From Armatimonadota bacterium (GTDB lineage: Bacteria; Sysuimicrobiota; Sysuimicrobiia; Sysuimicrobiales; Kaftiobacteriaceae): a stretch of DNA of 32,007 nt. Positions 15,407 through 23,729 of the stretch are shown piece by piece. The stretch lies in contig JAVKHY010000001.1 in the NCBI GenBank assembly GCA_031459765.1, positions 436,149 to 468,155 of the forward strand. The letters run 5' to 3'. The position numbers were made by a program, and so were the translations under genes. The notes beneath the pieces were generated by a model. That model made no database searches and had not been told where the DNA came from. It saw nothing but the letters and a program-made list of their open reading frames with translations. How positions within the stretch are numbered: position 1 is the first letter of the stretch; every line of letters begins with the position of its first letter.

Positions 15407-16581
15407 CCGTCGCCGTTCACGGGCACCAGCTCATCGACGGGACGGGTGCCCCACCCGTGCCCGACGGCGCCGTGCTGATCGAGGGAGACCGCATCTCGGC
15501 GGTCGGCCGCATCTCCTCCCTCCGGCTCCCGGCCGGGACGGAGGTGATCGAAGCCGGCGGGACGGTGCTGCCGGGGCTGGTCAACGCGCACACGCACTGC
15601 TCGATCATCCCCGCCCTCGGCGATCAGACGGGGCAGATGAAGCAGGGCCCGCTGCCCGGCGCCTTCCGCGCCGCCGGGAACATGCGCCGCGAGCTGCGCT
15701 CGGGAGTGACCACGGCGCGGATCATGGGCGAGGAACACTACCTGGATGTGGAACTGCGGCGGGCGATCGAGGCCGGACTCGTGCCCGGTCCGCGGCTGCT
15801 GTGCAGCGGGGTCCATCTCACCGCCTCCCACGGCCACGGCCGGGCGCTGACCGTCACCGACGGCGCGGAGGCGGTACGCCGGCGCGTCCGCGAGAACGTC
15901 GCCGCGGGGTGCGAGTGGATCAAGCTCTTCATCACCGGCGGGGTGAGCAGCGTCGGCGCCGCGCTCGAGGCCTACACCTACACGCGCGAGGAGATCCGCG
16001 CCGCCTGCGAGGAGGCGCACCGCGCCGGACGGCGGGTTGCGGCCCATGCCCACGGCGGACCCGGCGTGCGGGTCGCCCTCGAGGAAGGCGTCGATACCAT
16101 CGAGCACGGGGCGCTGCTCTCCGACGAAGACGTCGAGCGGCTGAAGGATCTCGGGCGCTTCCTCGTCTGCACCTTCGCCATTCTCTACCACCCCGACGGG
16201 ATCGAGCGCTCGGACCGGCACAACCCGGCGATCTGGGAGAAGGTGGTCGCCCTTCGCGATCAGGAGGCGGTGCGGTTCCGCCGGATCCTGGCCTCGGGGG
16301 TCCGCTACGCCGTGGGCACGGACAGCATGCACGGGCTGCTGTGGTTCGAGATGGCCACCCTGGTGCGCTTCGGGGCGGATCCGATGGAGGCGGTCCTGGC
16401 CGCCACCTCCCGGGCGGCCGAGGCCTGCGCCGTGGCGGACCGCGTGGGCACTCTGGCGCCGGGCAAACTCGCGGACGTCGTCGTCGTGGACGGTGATCCC
16501 CTGACCGAGATCGAGGCGATGGGCCGCGTCCGGTTCGTGATGAAGGCCGGCCGGCGGTACGAGCACCTGTCCGAAGAATGA
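15403..16581 (+). CDS. Amidohydrolase-superfamily enzyme, imidazolonepropionase/prolidase-like
   Basis: This 392-residue metal-dependent hydrolase has the full set of expected ligands: His63 and His65 in NAHTHC, Lys174 in WIKLFITGG (likely carboxylated), His215/217 in AAHAHG, His235 in IEHG and Asp307 in VGTDS. The N-terminal strand-rich segment (LIDGTGAPPVPDGAVLIEGDRI-like) and the C-terminal GKLADVVVVDGDPL are typical of the imidazolonepropionase-related amidohydrolases, which include dipeptidases releasing C-terminal Arg, Lys or Pro. I chose ATG 15403 because it overlaps the M28-like stop (ATGA) and starts the family domain directly. It lies between the two M28-like paralogues, suggesting that all three work on one substrate class. 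Which amide or ring it opens is not decidable here. Confidence 0.9.
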   Translation: MTVAVHGHQLIDGTGAPPVPDGAVLIEGDRISAVGRISSLRLPAGTEVIEAGGTVLPGLVNAHTHCSIIPALGDQTGQMKQGPLPGAFRAAGNMRRELRSGVTTARIMGEEHYLDVELRRAIEAGLVPGPRLLCSGVHLTASHGHGRALTVTDGAEAVRRRVRENVAAGCEWIKLFITGGVSSVGAALEAYTYTREEIRAACEEAHRAGRRVAAHAHGGPGVRVALEEGVDTIEHGALLSDEDVERLKDLGRFLVCTFAILYHPDGIERSDRHNPAIWEKVVALRDQEAVRFRRILASGVRYAVGTDSMHGLLWFEMATLVRFGADPMEAVLAATSRAAEACAVADRVGTLAPGKLADVVVVDGDPLTEIEAMGRVRFVMKAGRRYEHLSEE

Positions 16582-16604
16582 TCCCCGTCATCGGGAGGTG
16601 AAGC

Positions 16605-18383
16605 GTGAGCACACCGACGGTCTGGAAGGATCCGCAGGAGCAGGCGGTTCTGGCCACGGTGTCCCTGGACGCGCCGTGGGCGCTGGTCGAGAAGTTCAGC
16701 ACGCTGGTGCGCGATTCGGGAGGCAAGGGGGAGCGCAGGGCCATCGAGTACATCATGAAACGGCTGTCGCGGTGGGGTGTGCCCCACACCCTGCACGAGC
16801 CCGAGTCGCTGGTCAGCATCCCCAAGAAGGCGAAGCTGGAGGTGGTGTCTCCCGAGGCGCGGGCCCTTGCGGCCAAGACGCCGTCGATGTCTTTGTCCAC
16901 CGATGGGCGCGCGCGGCGCGGTCTTTTGGTCTACGTCCCGCCTCAACCCGGCGGCGCCATCATCGGGCTCTTCGAGCCCCAGCGGGACATCGCGCAGGAT
17001 GTGGCCGGCAGGATCGTCCTCACCGACGGCTATCCCTCTCCGGCCAAGGTCATCGAGTTCCAGGAGAAGGGGGCGATGGGGGCCGTCTTCATCAGCCCCG
17101 GGGAGCGCATCCACGAGGGCATCTGCACCAGCATCTGGGGCTCGCCGGATCTGGACACGATCCGGCGCAAGCCGCGGATCCCCGTGGTGGCGATCAACAA
17201 GACCGAAGGCGCCTGGCTGCGCGGGCTGGTCCAGGCCGGGCCGGTCAAGATCCGCCTGTCCACGAAGCTGGACGAGGGCTGGCGTCCGATCCCGGTGCTC
17301 GTGGCGGAGATCCCTGGGCGCGACGAACCCGAGAAGTTCGTCCTGCTGCACGGCCACATCGACTCCTGGCACGAAGGCGTCGGGGACAACGCCACCGGCG
17401 ACGCCACGCTGCTGGAGGCGGCCCGGGTGCTGTGGGCGCACCGCGACCTGCTCCGCCGCAGCGTGCGGATCGCCTGGTGGTCGGGCCACTCCCACGGACG
17501 CTACGCCGGCTCGACCTGGTACGCCGACACCTACGCCCTAGACCTCGACGAGAACTGCATCGTCCACATCAACTGCGACTCTCCGGGATGCCGCTGGGCC
17601 TCGGTGTACGAAGACGTCTTCTGGATGAGCGAGGCGGAAGCCATCGCCCGGGAGGTGATCCGGGACGTCACGGGGCAGGAAGCGGCAGGAGGACGGCCCC
17701 TGCGCGCCGGAGACAAATCCTTCAGCAACATCGGAATCTCGACCTTCTACATGCTGAGCTCGACGATGCCCCAGGCCCTGGTCCAGGAGAAGGGGTACTA
17801 CCCGGTAGGCGGGTGCGGCGGCAACATCGCCTGGCACACCGAGGATGATCGCCTCGAGATCGCGGACCGCGACAACCTGCTGCGCGATATGAAGGTCTAT
17901 GTTGCGGCCGCGTTCCGCGCCGCGAACAGCCCCCTCTACCCGCTGGACTTCCGGGCCACCGCGGCGGAGTTCGGCCGGACGCTGGCGCGCTACCAGGAGG
18001 CGGCGGGCGCGCACTTCGATTTCAGTCCCGCCATCGCCGAGGTGGAGGCGCTGGCCGATCATCTGGGGCGGTTCTACGACACCCTGGCCGCGCTGGCCGG
18101 TCGCCCCTTGACCGACCCGCAGGTGCGGCGCGCCAACGACGTGCTGCGCAGGCTGGGTCGGGTGCTCGTCCCGATCAACTACACCCGCGCCGGACGCTTC
18201 CGCCACGACCCGGCGGTGAACATCCCGGCCCTGCCCGACCTGGAACCGGCGCTGCGCCTGGCCCAGGCTCCCCCGGGCGGTGACCTCTATCGCCTCACCC
18301 GCATCCACCTGACCCGGGGGCAGAACCGCGTCGTCGCCGCGCTGCGCGAGGCGCGGCGCCTCCTCCAGGAGGCCCGGCTCTAG
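16605..18383 (+). CDS. M28-like metallopeptidase homologue with altered active site (second copy)
   Basis: This 592-residue paralogue of the protein at 13640 aligns with it throughout: SLDAPWALVEKFSTLVRDSG at the N-terminus, a protease-associated-like middle and the M28-type core. Candidate ligands are His251 in HGHIDSWH, Asp261 in GDNATGD, Asp325 in INCDSPG and a His near 412 in WHTEDDRLE. Here too the Glu-Glu pair is replaced, by His295-Ser296 in WWSGHSHGRYAGSTWYAD. GTG at 16605 has a strong GGGAGGTG just before it, in a 23-base gap after the amidohydrolase. No signal peptide is visible. The two copies may cover different side chains or form a hetero-oligomer; that is inference. Confidence 0.85.
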   Translation: MSTPTVWKDPQEQAVLATVSLDAPWALVEKFSTLVRDSGGKGERRAIEYIMKRLSRWGVPHTLHEPESLVSIPKKAKLEVVSPEARALAAKTPSMSLSTDGRARRGLLVYVPPQPGGAIIGLFEPQRDIAQDVAGRIVLTDGYPSPAKVIEFQEKGAMGAVFISPGERIHEGICTSIWGSPDLDTIRRKPRIPVVAINKTEGAWLRGLVQAGPVKIRLSTKLDEGWRPIPVLVAEIPGRDEPEKFVLLHGHIDSWHEGVGDNATGDATLLEAARVLWAHRDLLRRSVRIAWWSGHSHGRYAGSTWYADTYALDLDENCIVHINCDSPGCRWASVYEDVFWMSEAEAIAREVIRDVTGQEAAGGRPLRAGDKSFSNIGISTFYMLSSTMPQALVQEKGYYPVGGCGGNIAWHTEDDRLEIADRDNLLRDMKVYVAAAFRAANSPLYPLDFRATAAEFGRTLARYQEAAGAHFDFSPAIAEVEALADHLGRFYDTLAALAGRPLTDPQVRRANDVLRRLGRVLVPINYTRAGRFRHDPAVNIPALPDLEPALRLAQAPPGGDLYRLTRIHLTRGQNRVVAALREARRLLQEARL

Positions 18384-18389
18384 CCTCCG

Positions 18390-19340
18390 ATGCACCGCTA
18401 CGTGCTGCGCCGGCTGACCGTCATGGTGCCGATCCTGCTGGGCATCACCGTGGTCAGCTACGTCATCATGTCCCTCACCCCCGGCGATCCGGTGCAGATG
18501 CTGATCAGCCCCAGCATGAGCGCGGAGGACATGGCGATCCGGCGGAAGGCTCTGGGGCTGGACCAGCCGGTGCACATTCGGTACGTGAAGTGGCTGGGGG
18601 AGCTGGTGCGGGGCAACCTCGGCTACTCCTTCAGCAGCGGCGCACCGGTGACCCGGAGGGTCGGGGAGCGCATCATCCCCACCCTCAAGCTCACGGGCAC
18701 GGCGCTGCTGCTCTCCTACCTGATCGGCATCCCGGTCGGGGTGGTCGCGGCGACCAGGCGCTACAGCACGACCGACTACCTGGTGACGGTCATCACCTTC
18801 TTGGGGATCAGCCTGCCCACGTTCTTCCTGGGGCTGGCCGGGATCTACATCTTCGCCCTGCGGCTGAGGTGGCTGCCGGTGGGCGGGACGATGACCCTCG
18901 GCGGAGAGGGCGGATTCCTGGACGGGCTGCACCACCTCATCCTTCCGGCCGGCGTCCTGGCCGTGGCCGGCGCCGGGGTGGTGGCCCGGTACGTGCGGAG
19001 CAGCCTGCTGGAGGTGCTGGGACAGGACTACGTGCGCACGGCGCGGGCCAAGGGGCTGGCCGAAGCGCTGGTGTTGCGCCGGCACGCCCTGCGCAACGCC
19101 CTGATCCCGGTGATCACGCTGGCCGGGCTGCAGATCCCGGCCCTGCTGGCCGGCGCCGTGATCACCGAGCAGGTCTTCGAATGGCCGGGGATGGGGCGGC
19201 TGACCATCGAGGCCATCAACCAGCGCGACTATCCCGTGATGATGGCGATCACGCTCATCACGGCGGTCCTGGTCGCCGCCGGCAATCTGCTGGCCGACAT
19301 CGCCTACGCCGCGGCCGATCCGCGCATCCACTATGAGTGA
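18390..19340 (+). CDS. Second peptide ABC importer permease, DppB/OppB type
   Basis: This 316-residue membrane subunit begins MHRYVLRRLTVMVPILLGITVVSYVIMSLTPGDPVQML, residues characteristic of DppB subunits (quoted phrases within: VPILLGITVVSY, TPGDPVQML). The EAA-type loop reads YVRTARAKGLAEALVLRRHALR near 212-233 and the C-terminus has TEQVFEWPGMGRL and DPRI. It begins six bases after the M28-like stop without a clear ribosome site and overlaps the next permease by eight bases. It is closer in style to dipeptide/nickel-type permeases than the copy at 9187 is, so the two systems are old paralogues rather than a recent duplication. Confidence 0.94.
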   Translation: MHRYVLRRLTVMVPILLGITVVSYVIMSLTPGDPVQMLISPSMSAEDMAIRRKALGLDQPVHIRYVKWLGELVRGNLGYSFSSGAPVTRRVGERIIPTLKLTGTALLLSYLIGIPVGVVAATRRYSTTDYLVTVITFLGISLPTFFLGLAGIYIFALRLRWLPVGGTMTLGGEGGFLDGLHHLILPAGVLAVAGAGVVARYVRSSLLEVLGQDYVRTARAKGLAEALVLRRHALRNALIPVITLAGLQIPALLAGAVITEQVFEWPGMGRLTIEAINQRDYPVMMAITLITAVLVAAGNLLADIAYAAADPRIHYE

Positions 19341-20238
19341 CGCCGTGTCCGTGCCTTCCGCCCTCCGGCCGTCCCGGCCGGCGCGTCCGGTCACCTTCTG
19401 GAGCCTGGCCCTGCAGCGGTTCCTGCGGCACCGTTTGGCCGTGACCGGGCTGCTGGTGATGGTCGCCGTCAGCCTGCTGGCCGTCGGGGCGGCGGTGGTG
19501 GCGCCCCATGCGCCGACGGCCATCGACCCCATGGCGTTCCAGGCCGCGCCTTCGCCCACCCATCCGCTGGGAACGGACAGCGTGGGGCGGGACGTGTTGA
19601 GCCGCCTGATCTACGCGGCGCGCGTCTCGCTGACCGTGGGCGTGCTGGCCGTGGCGATGTACGCGGCCATCGGCACGGCGGTGGGCGCCGCGGCCGGATA
19701 CTACGGCGGGACACTGGATCTCGTCCTCAGCCGGGTCATGGATGTGATGCTGTCCTTCCCGCCGCTCATCATCATCCTCTTCGCCGTCAGCGTGTTCGGC
19801 CGGCCGAGCATCTGGAACGTCGTGGTCGTCCTGGGTCTGCTGGGCTGGCCGGCCCTGGCCCGCCTGGTGCGCGGGCAGTTCCTGGCCCTGCGCGACCTGG
19901 AGTTCGTCCTGGCCGCGCGGGCCGTGGGCGCGTCCGATGCGCGCGTCGTGATCCGGCACATGCTACCCAACGCCCTGGCCCCGGTGCTGGTCGCGGCGAC
20001 CTTCGGCATGGCCAACGCCATCTTGATCGAGGCCGCGCTGTCCTTTCTGGGGATGGGCGTGCAGCCGCCGACGCCGTCCTGGGGCAACATGCTCACCGAC
20101 GCGCAGTCGCTCACGGTGCTGGAACGGATGCCCTGGCTGTGGGTGCCGCCCGGCTTCATGATTCTGATCTCGGTGCTGTCCATCAACTTCATGGGCGACG
20201 GCCTCCGGGACGCGCTGGACCCGGGGCTGCGGCTGTAG
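19333..20238 (+). CDS. Second peptide ABC importer permease, DppC/OppC type
   Basis: This 301-residue partner permease has a cytoplasmic N-terminus (about 1-34), then HPLGTDSVGRDVLSRLIYAARVSLTVG, the diagnostic DppC phrase, and an EAA-type loop AARAVGASDARVVIRHMLPNALAP near 195-218. Its end has EAALSFLGMGVQPPTPSWGNML, ending in GLRDALDPGLRL. The start overlaps the DppB-type stop by eight bases. No ATPase gene follows; instead a binding-protein gene comes 31 bases downstream. It must therefore borrow ATPases, most simply the pair at 11086-13131. Confidence 0.94.
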   Translation: MSDAVSVPSALRPSRPARPVTFWSLALQRFLRHRLAVTGLLVMVAVSLLAVGAAVVAPHAPTAIDPMAFQAAPSPTHPLGTDSVGRDVLSRLIYAARVSLTVGVLAVAMYAAIGTAVGAAAGYYGGTLDLVLSRVMDVMLSFPPLIIILFAVSVFGRPSIWNVVVVLGLLGWPALARLVRGQFLALRDLEFVLAARAVGASDARVVIRHMLPNALAPVLVAATFGMANAILIEAALSFLGMGVQPPTPSWGNMLTDAQSLTVLERMPWLWVPPGFMILISVLSINFMGDGLRDALDPGLRL

Positions 20239-20269
20239 CGGGGAGAGGCAGGAAAGGGGGAGGAGAGGG

Positions 20270-21886
20270 ATGACGCAGAGATGCCGATGGCGGGTCTTCG
20301 TCGTCGCGGTCCTGGCCGCGGCGCTGGTGCTGCCGGCGGGGACGCTGGCCGCCCCGAAGTCCCAGCTGGTGGTGGTGGCGGGGATGTGGAGTCCGCCCAA
20401 CAACTTCAGCCCCATCAACACCGACAGTTCCTACGGGTACTACTGTGTCCGCTTCATGTTCCAGGGCATGCTGGAGACGCGGATCGAGAACAACCAGATG
20501 AAGTTCGTGCCGGCGCTGGCCAGCCGGTGGGAGGTGGGCGAGGACCGGCAGACCTTCCGCTTCACCCTCCACCCCCGGGCGGCCTGGCACGACGGCCGGC
20601 CCGTCACCGCGGAGGACGTCCTCTTCACGGTGATGACGATCACCGACCCCCGAACCCAGACCAACCGCGGGGCGGAGCTGGCCACCATCGCCGGCCTCAC
20701 CGCCGGCGGCAAGCGCGTGGAGGGGCAGCCGCTCGGGTTCCGGATCCTGGGGCCGAAGTCCTTCGAGGTCAGAACCAAGGCGCCGGTGGATCCGCAGATG
20801 TTCCTGGAGCGCTTCGGCGGGAACGTCTACATCATCCCCCGGCACATCCTGGGCGCCGTGCCGCCGGCGGACTTGGCCCGGCACCCCTTCTTCCTGAATC
20901 CCACCGTGGGCAACGGGCCCTTCAAGTTCGTCCAGTACAAGACCGACCAGTTCGTGGAGTTCGTGGCCAATGACGCCTACCACAACGGCGCCCCGCAGGT
21001 GCGGCGCGTCTTCGTCCGCATCATCCCGCCGACGACGATGCTGGCCCAGCTGGAACGCCAGGACCTGGACGTCAGCGCCGGATTCGGCATCGGCGAGATC
21101 CTCATCGAGGACTGGGAGCGCGTCAAGGCCATGCCCCACGTCCGTGCCGTGAGCATCCCGGCGCCGGGGTACCAGTTCATGTCCTTCAACTTCGCCCGGG
21201 ACTACCTGGCGGACAAGCGGGTGCGCCGGGCCATGGCTCATGCCATCAACCGCCCGCTGATCGTGAACCAGCTGTACCGCGGCGAGGCGCAGATCGCCGA
21301 AGGGCCCATCCCGCCCTCCAACCCGTACTTCAACAAGAACGTCAAGCCCTGGGCCTACGACCCGGCGCGGGCCCGGGCGCTGCTCCAGGAAGCGGGGTGG
21401 GACTTCAACCGGACCATCATCCTGCGCGTTCCCACGGGGAACATCCTCCGCGAGCGGTCGGCGGACATCATCCGGGAGAACCTGGTGGCGGTGGGGATCA
21501 AGACGGAGATCCAGAAGTCCGACTTCCCGACGCACCTGTCGGCCCTGTACGCCAAGAACTACGACCTGGCCCTCGTCGGCTGGGCGGGACCCACCGACCC
21601 CGACGTCAGCTCCCAGTTCCGCACCGGCGGCCAGTACAACTTCACGCACCACAGCATTCCCCAGATGGACCAGCTCCTGGACGAGGGTGTCCGGACCGCC
21701 GATCCGGCCAAGCGCCGGGCGATCTACGACCGGTTCCAGGAGCTGTTTGCCGACGAACTGCCCTACGTCGTCCTGTACTATCCCAACGGCCGGGCGGCGG
21801 TGGCCCGACGGATGAGCAACGTGCTCTACGACGTGGCCGGCCTTTACGATTACCAGACCTACACCTGGGTCGCCGGGACGCAGTAG
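20270..21886 (+). CDS. Second peptide-binding protein, SBP family 5 (normal domain order)
   Basis: This 538-residue exported binding protein belongs to the second importer. Residues 1-28 are a signal peptide (RVFVVAVLAAALVLPAGTLA). The order is conventional: NNFSPINTDSSYGYY, WHDGRPVTAEDVLFTV near 107, GNGPFKFVQYKTDQ, FNFARDYLADKRVRRAMAHAIN, then the C-terminal lobe (AVGIKTEIQK, YDLALVGWAGPTDPD, ADELPYVVLYYPNGRAA). It serves as the internal reference showing that the protein at 7477 is permuted. A purine-rich ribosome site (GGGGGAGGAGAGGG) precedes the ATG. A perfect hairpin follows the stop, as after the first binding-protein gene. No lipobox Cys is seen after the signal. Confidence 0.95.
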   Translation: MTQRCRWRVFVVAVLAAALVLPAGTLAAPKSQLVVVAGMWSPPNNFSPINTDSSYGYYCVRFMFQGMLETRIENNQMKFVPALASRWEVGEDRQTFRFTLHPRAAWHDGRPVTAEDVLFTVMTITDPRTQTNRGAELATIAGLTAGGKRVEGQPLGFRILGPKSFEVRTKAPVDPQMFLERFGGNVYIIPRHILGAVPPADLARHPFFLNPTVGNGPFKFVQYKTDQFVEFVANDAYHNGAPQVRRVFVRIIPPTTMLAQLERQDLDVSAGFGIGEILIEDWERVKAMPHVRAVSIPAPGYQFMSFNFARDYLADKRVRRAMAHAINRPLIVNQLYRGEAQIAEGPIPPSNPYFNKNVKPWAYDPARARALLQEAGWDFNRTIILRVPTGNILRERSADIIRENLVAVGIKTEIQKSDFPTHLSALYAKNYDLALVGWAGPTDPDVSSQFRTGGQYNFTHHSIPQMDQLLDEGVRTADPAKRRAIYDRFQELFADELPYVVLYYPNGRAAVARRMSNVLYDVAGLYDYQTYTWVAGTQ

Positions 21887-21892
21887 CCGCAT

Positions 21893-21921
21893 CCGGGGGC
21901 GGAGAACACCTCCGCCCCCGG
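21893..21921 (+). terminator. Perfect 12-bp hairpin after the second binding-protein gene
   Basis: CCGGGGGCGGAG (21893-21904) and CTCCGCCCCCGG (21910-21921) form a perfect stem around AACAC, six bases after the stop codon. No T-run follows. It may end or stabilise the transcript of the long operon; the dehydrogenase starts 17 bases later and may be expressed by read-through. Its position mirrors the hairpin at 9149-9176. Confidence 0.7.
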
Positions 21922-21938
21922 TCCTTCGGGAGAGGCGG

Positions 21939-22985
21939 ATGAAGGCCGTCGTCATCAGAGAGCACGGGGGCCTCGACACTCTCCGTCTCGACGAGGTGCC
22001 CACCCCCCGGCCGGGGCCGGGTGAGGTGCTCCTCCGCGTCCGGGCCGTGGCCCTGAACAACATGGACGTCTGGGCCCGCAGCGGCCCGCCCGGCGGCCGC
22101 CCCATCTTCCCCTGGGGGCGCTGGAAGCTTCCGATGATCACCGGCGGCGACGTGGCCGGCGTGGTGGAGGAGGTGGGGACCGGGGTGACGGAGGTCGCGC
22201 CGGGCGACCGCGTGGTCGTCAACCCCATCCTCTCCTGCGGCCGCTGCGCCTTCTGTCTGGCCGGCGAGCAGTCCATGTGCCCGGAGTACCGCATCTTCGG
22301 CGAGCACCGTCCGGGCGGGATGGCGGAGTACACCGTGGTCCCCGCCGCCAACGCCCTGCGCATTCCGGACGGCGTCACTTTCGAGGCGGCCGCGGCGGCG
22401 CCGGCCTGCTACACGACGGCCTGGCGCGGGCTTATCACGGCCGGTCGCCTGCAGGCCGGGGAGGAGCTGCTCGTTGTGGGCGCCTCCGGGGGCGTGGGCA
22501 CGGCGGCGCTGACCATCGGCCGCTTCGCCGGGGCCCGGGTCTTCGCCCTCGTGGGGAATGCGGAGAAGGCGGCGAAGGCCGAGCGGCTCGGGGCGACTCC
22601 CATCAACCGCTCAGAGCACCCGAAGTTCAGCGAGCGCGTGCGGGAACTGACCGGGACCGGTGTGCACATGGTCTCCGACCCGGTCGGCGCGGCCACCTGG
22701 CCGGAGTCGATCCGCAGCCTGCGGCCCGGCGGGCGGATGGTGATCTGCGGCGCCAGCGGCGGCGAGCGGCCGGACTTCGACATCCGCGAACTCTACCAGC
22801 GTCACCGCCGGATTCTCGGCGCGCCGATGGGAAACGTGACGGACTTCCTCACCGTGATGGGGCTGATCTTCCGCGGCGCCATCACCCCGGTGATCCACAC
22901 CGTCCTCCCCCTGGCCGAGGTCCGCGAGGCCCACCGGATCTTCGAGTCGCGGGAGCACTTCGGGAAGATCGTGTTGGTGCCGTGA
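21939..22985 (+). CDS. Zinc-type MDR alcohol dehydrogenase / quinone reductase-like oxidoreductase
   Basis: This 348-residue cytoplasmic NAD(P)-dependent oxidoreductase has a GroES-like N-terminal domain (about 1-130) and a Rossmann domain with VVGASGGVGTAALTIGRFAGA near 180-200. The structural zinc is supported by four Cys in SCGRCAFCLAGEQSMC (about 99-113). The catalytic-zinc Cys of classical alcohol dehydrogenases is replaced: the segment near 38-44 reads NNMDVWARSGPPGG, as in the quinone-reductase-like branch. GGDVAGVVEEVGTGV lies near 68-82. It follows the operon hairpin and has AGAGGCGG as ribosome site. The substrate is unknown; a role with products of the peptide pathway is only positional. 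Confidence 0.88.
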   Translation: MKAVVIREHGGLDTLRLDEVPTPRPGPGEVLLRVRAVALNNMDVWARSGPPGGRPIFPWGRWKLPMITGGDVAGVVEEVGTGVTEVAPGDRVVVNPILSCGRCAFCLAGEQSMCPEYRIFGEHRPGGMAEYTVVPAANALRIPDGVTFEAAAAAPACYTTAWRGLITAGRLQAGEELLVVGASGGVGTAALTIGRFAGARVFALVGNAEKAAKAERLGATPINRSEHPKFSERVRELTGTGVHMVSDPVGAATWPESIRSLRPGGRMVICGASGGERPDFDIRELYQRHRRILGAPMGNVTDFLTVMGLIFRGAITPVIHTVLPLAEVREAHRIFESREHFGKIVLVP

Positions 22986-23018
22986 CCCCGGTGCCGGCGG
23001 TCGGCGTCGGGGTGCGCA

Positions 23019-23729
23019 TCACCCGGACGGCACCAGGCGGGCGGGCAGGCGGTCGGCCAGTTCGCCCAGGTCCCTTACCCGCGGGGTGTACTCCGGGTGG
23101 TCGCCGAAGCGATCCAGCAGGATGCCGGCCAGCCCGGCCCGGGCGGCGGCCTCCACGTCCCGCTCGACGTCGTCGCCGACGCTGACCGCCTCTTCCGGCC
23201 GGAGACCGCAGCGCCGGAGGGCGATCTCGAACAGGCGCGGATCCGGTTTCCAGATCCCTTCCACCGACGACGTGACCACGGCGGTGAAGTAGAAGCGCAG
23301 GCCCAGGTGATCCAGCACCTCCTCGAGCGAGGGTTCCCAGTTGGAGACCACGGCCAGCTGGTACCCGCGGCGCCGCAGCCGGTGCATCGCCGGCCGGACG
23401 TCGCGGAACACCTTCAGCAGCCACCAGCTCTCGCTGAACCACCGCCCCAGGCGGTCGGCGAGATCGCGGCGCTGCGGAAGGAGGAGGTCCAGCAGATCAC
23501 GCGCCACCGCCCGCCACAGACGGCGTTCCTGTTCTACGGTGCGGATGGTGTCCATGACCGACCGGTAACGCAGGTTCAGCGCCTCCAGCGCCTCCGCGAT
23601 CCGGTCGCGCCGCACGATCTCGTCGTGTTCGATGAAGAAGTCCTGGAGCAGGATCCGCAGCGGTCGGCGGTAGGCGATCAACGTGTCGCCGGCATCGAAG
23701 AAGATGGTGCGGACCGACGGGGGGATCAG
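23019..23729 (-). CDS. HAD-family hydrolase, probably initiating at CTG
   Basis: This is a 236-residue haloacid-dehalogenase-type phosphatase. Motif I is FFDAGDTL (Asp12 nucleophile, Asp replaced by Gly at the usual +2 acid position but followed by Asp15), motif II VVSNWEPS, motif III the Lys in WKPDPRLFE, motif IV VGDDVERDVEAA. No ATG, GTG or TTG lies between the end of MutY and motif I. In frame there is CTG at 23729 (reading leftward), preceded at seven bases by GGAGGG, and it overlaps the MutY stop as CTGA, exactly like the ATGA and GTGA junctions elsewhere in this window. The alternative starts (GTG at 23816 or ATG at 23897) would add up to 56 residues of low-complexity sequence lying wholly inside mutY. 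Substrate unknown. Confidence 0.85.
   Translation of the reverse strand: MIPPSVRTIFFDAGDTLIAYRRPLRILLQDFFIEHDEIVRRDRIAEALEALNLRYRSVMDTIRTVEQERRLWRAVARDLLDLLLPQRRDLADRLGRWFSESWWLLKVFRDVRPAMHRLRRRGYQLAVVSNWEPSLEEVLDHLGLRFYFTAVVTSSVEGIWKPDPRLFEIALRRCGLRPEEAVSVGDDVERDVEAAARAGLAGILLDRFGDHPEYTPRVRDLGELADRLPARLVPSG

Noticed and set aside
22986-23024. Possible terminator between the convergent dehydrogenase and HAD genes
   Set aside because: Only a five-pair stem (GGGTG/CACCC, 23010-23024) that overlaps the HAD stop codon; no T-run, so not listed.
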